From NCBI GenBank assembly GCA_020200935.1, contig JAIVHR010000013.1, forward strand, positions 1-15,754: a stretch of 15,754 nucleotides of DNA, read 5' to 3'. Both the position numbers and the translations under genes were made by a program. This document shows positions 15,731-15,754 of the stretch, piece after piece; within the stretch, counting starts at the first letter, position 1; every line of letters starts with the position of its first letter. The stretch comes from Sphingomonadales bacterium (GTDB lineage: Bacteria > Pseudomonadota > Alphaproteobacteria > Sphingomonadales > Sphingomonadaceae). The notes beneath the pieces were generated by a model. That model was given only the letters and a program-made list of their open reading frames with translations, searched no databases and was not told where the DNA came from.

Positions 15731-15752
15731 CCCCTCCCTTTCAAGGGAGGGG
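15731..15752. repeat. Perfect 10-bp-arm palindrome at the window end
   Basis: CCCCTCCCTT followed by TC and AAGGGAGGGG gives a perfect inverted repeat with a 2-nt loop. Similar GGGAGGGG palindromes are common intergenic repeats in sphingomonads. It lies 128 bp upstream of the small lipoprotein gene and may belong to a feature beyond the window, such as the end of a neighbouring unit. Nothing else is seen in 15604-15730. Confidence 0.5.
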
Positions 15753-15754
15753 TC

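Overview
The window looks like GC-rich chromosomal DNA of an alphaproteobacterium, most likely from the Sphingomonadales. This rests on base composition, on the mix of genes (a CIO-type cytochrome bd oxidase with a DUF2474 peptide, FadE-like fatty-acid genes, many small lipoproteins, an exported tail-collar protein), and on palindromic intergenic repeats of the kind common in sphingomonads. The assignment is an inference. There is no integrase, transposase, tRNA, rRNA or CRISPR array. Coding is dense and no gap without a gene exceeds about 220 bp.

Layout. 24-2091 (minus): a TelA-family 'toxic anion resistance' gene followed by its usual partner, an XpaC-like membrane protein, with a palindromic repeat between them. 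2092-2311: divergent control region with an AT-rich palindrome and an FNR-like half-conserved site. 2312-4834 (plus): cydA, cydB and a 41-residue DUF2474-type membrane peptide that overlaps the end of cydB; together they encode a quinol oxidase of the cyanide-insensitive type. 4859-5782 (plus): glutaminase glsA, ending in a strong hairpin that faces 5849-6448 (minus), a secreted phage-tail-collar-domain protein. 6665-7663 (minus): a YfeH-type bile acid:sodium symporter family protein. 7681-9345 (plus): typA/bipA without its first 60 or so codons. 9401-9862 (plus): a lipoprotein with an SH3-like region. 9859-11626 (minus): an M1 (leukotriene A4 hydrolase type) aminopeptidase lipoprotein whose C-terminal domain is broken by a deletion plus frameshift. 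11834-14657 (plus): acyl-CoA dehydrogenase and acyl-CoA synthetase, separated by a REP-type palindrome, probably acting in fatty-acid activation and oxidation. 14647-15603 (minus): two related small lipoproteins.

The most notable points are two sites where coding sequence is missing. At about 7676-7692 the typA gene starts abruptly after its P-loop and switch I, only about 20 bp from the start codon of an intact divergent gene. At about 10003-10012 the M1 peptidase jumps from one frame into its recognisable C-terminal end in another frame, with roughly 55 residues lacking. Either these are real deletions that made one or two pseudogenes, or both are assembly joins. I see no clear new multi-gene system. 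The best candidates for undescribed biology are the lipoprotein pair at the right end, the small oxidase peptide, and the regulatory palindromes upstream of telA/cydA.
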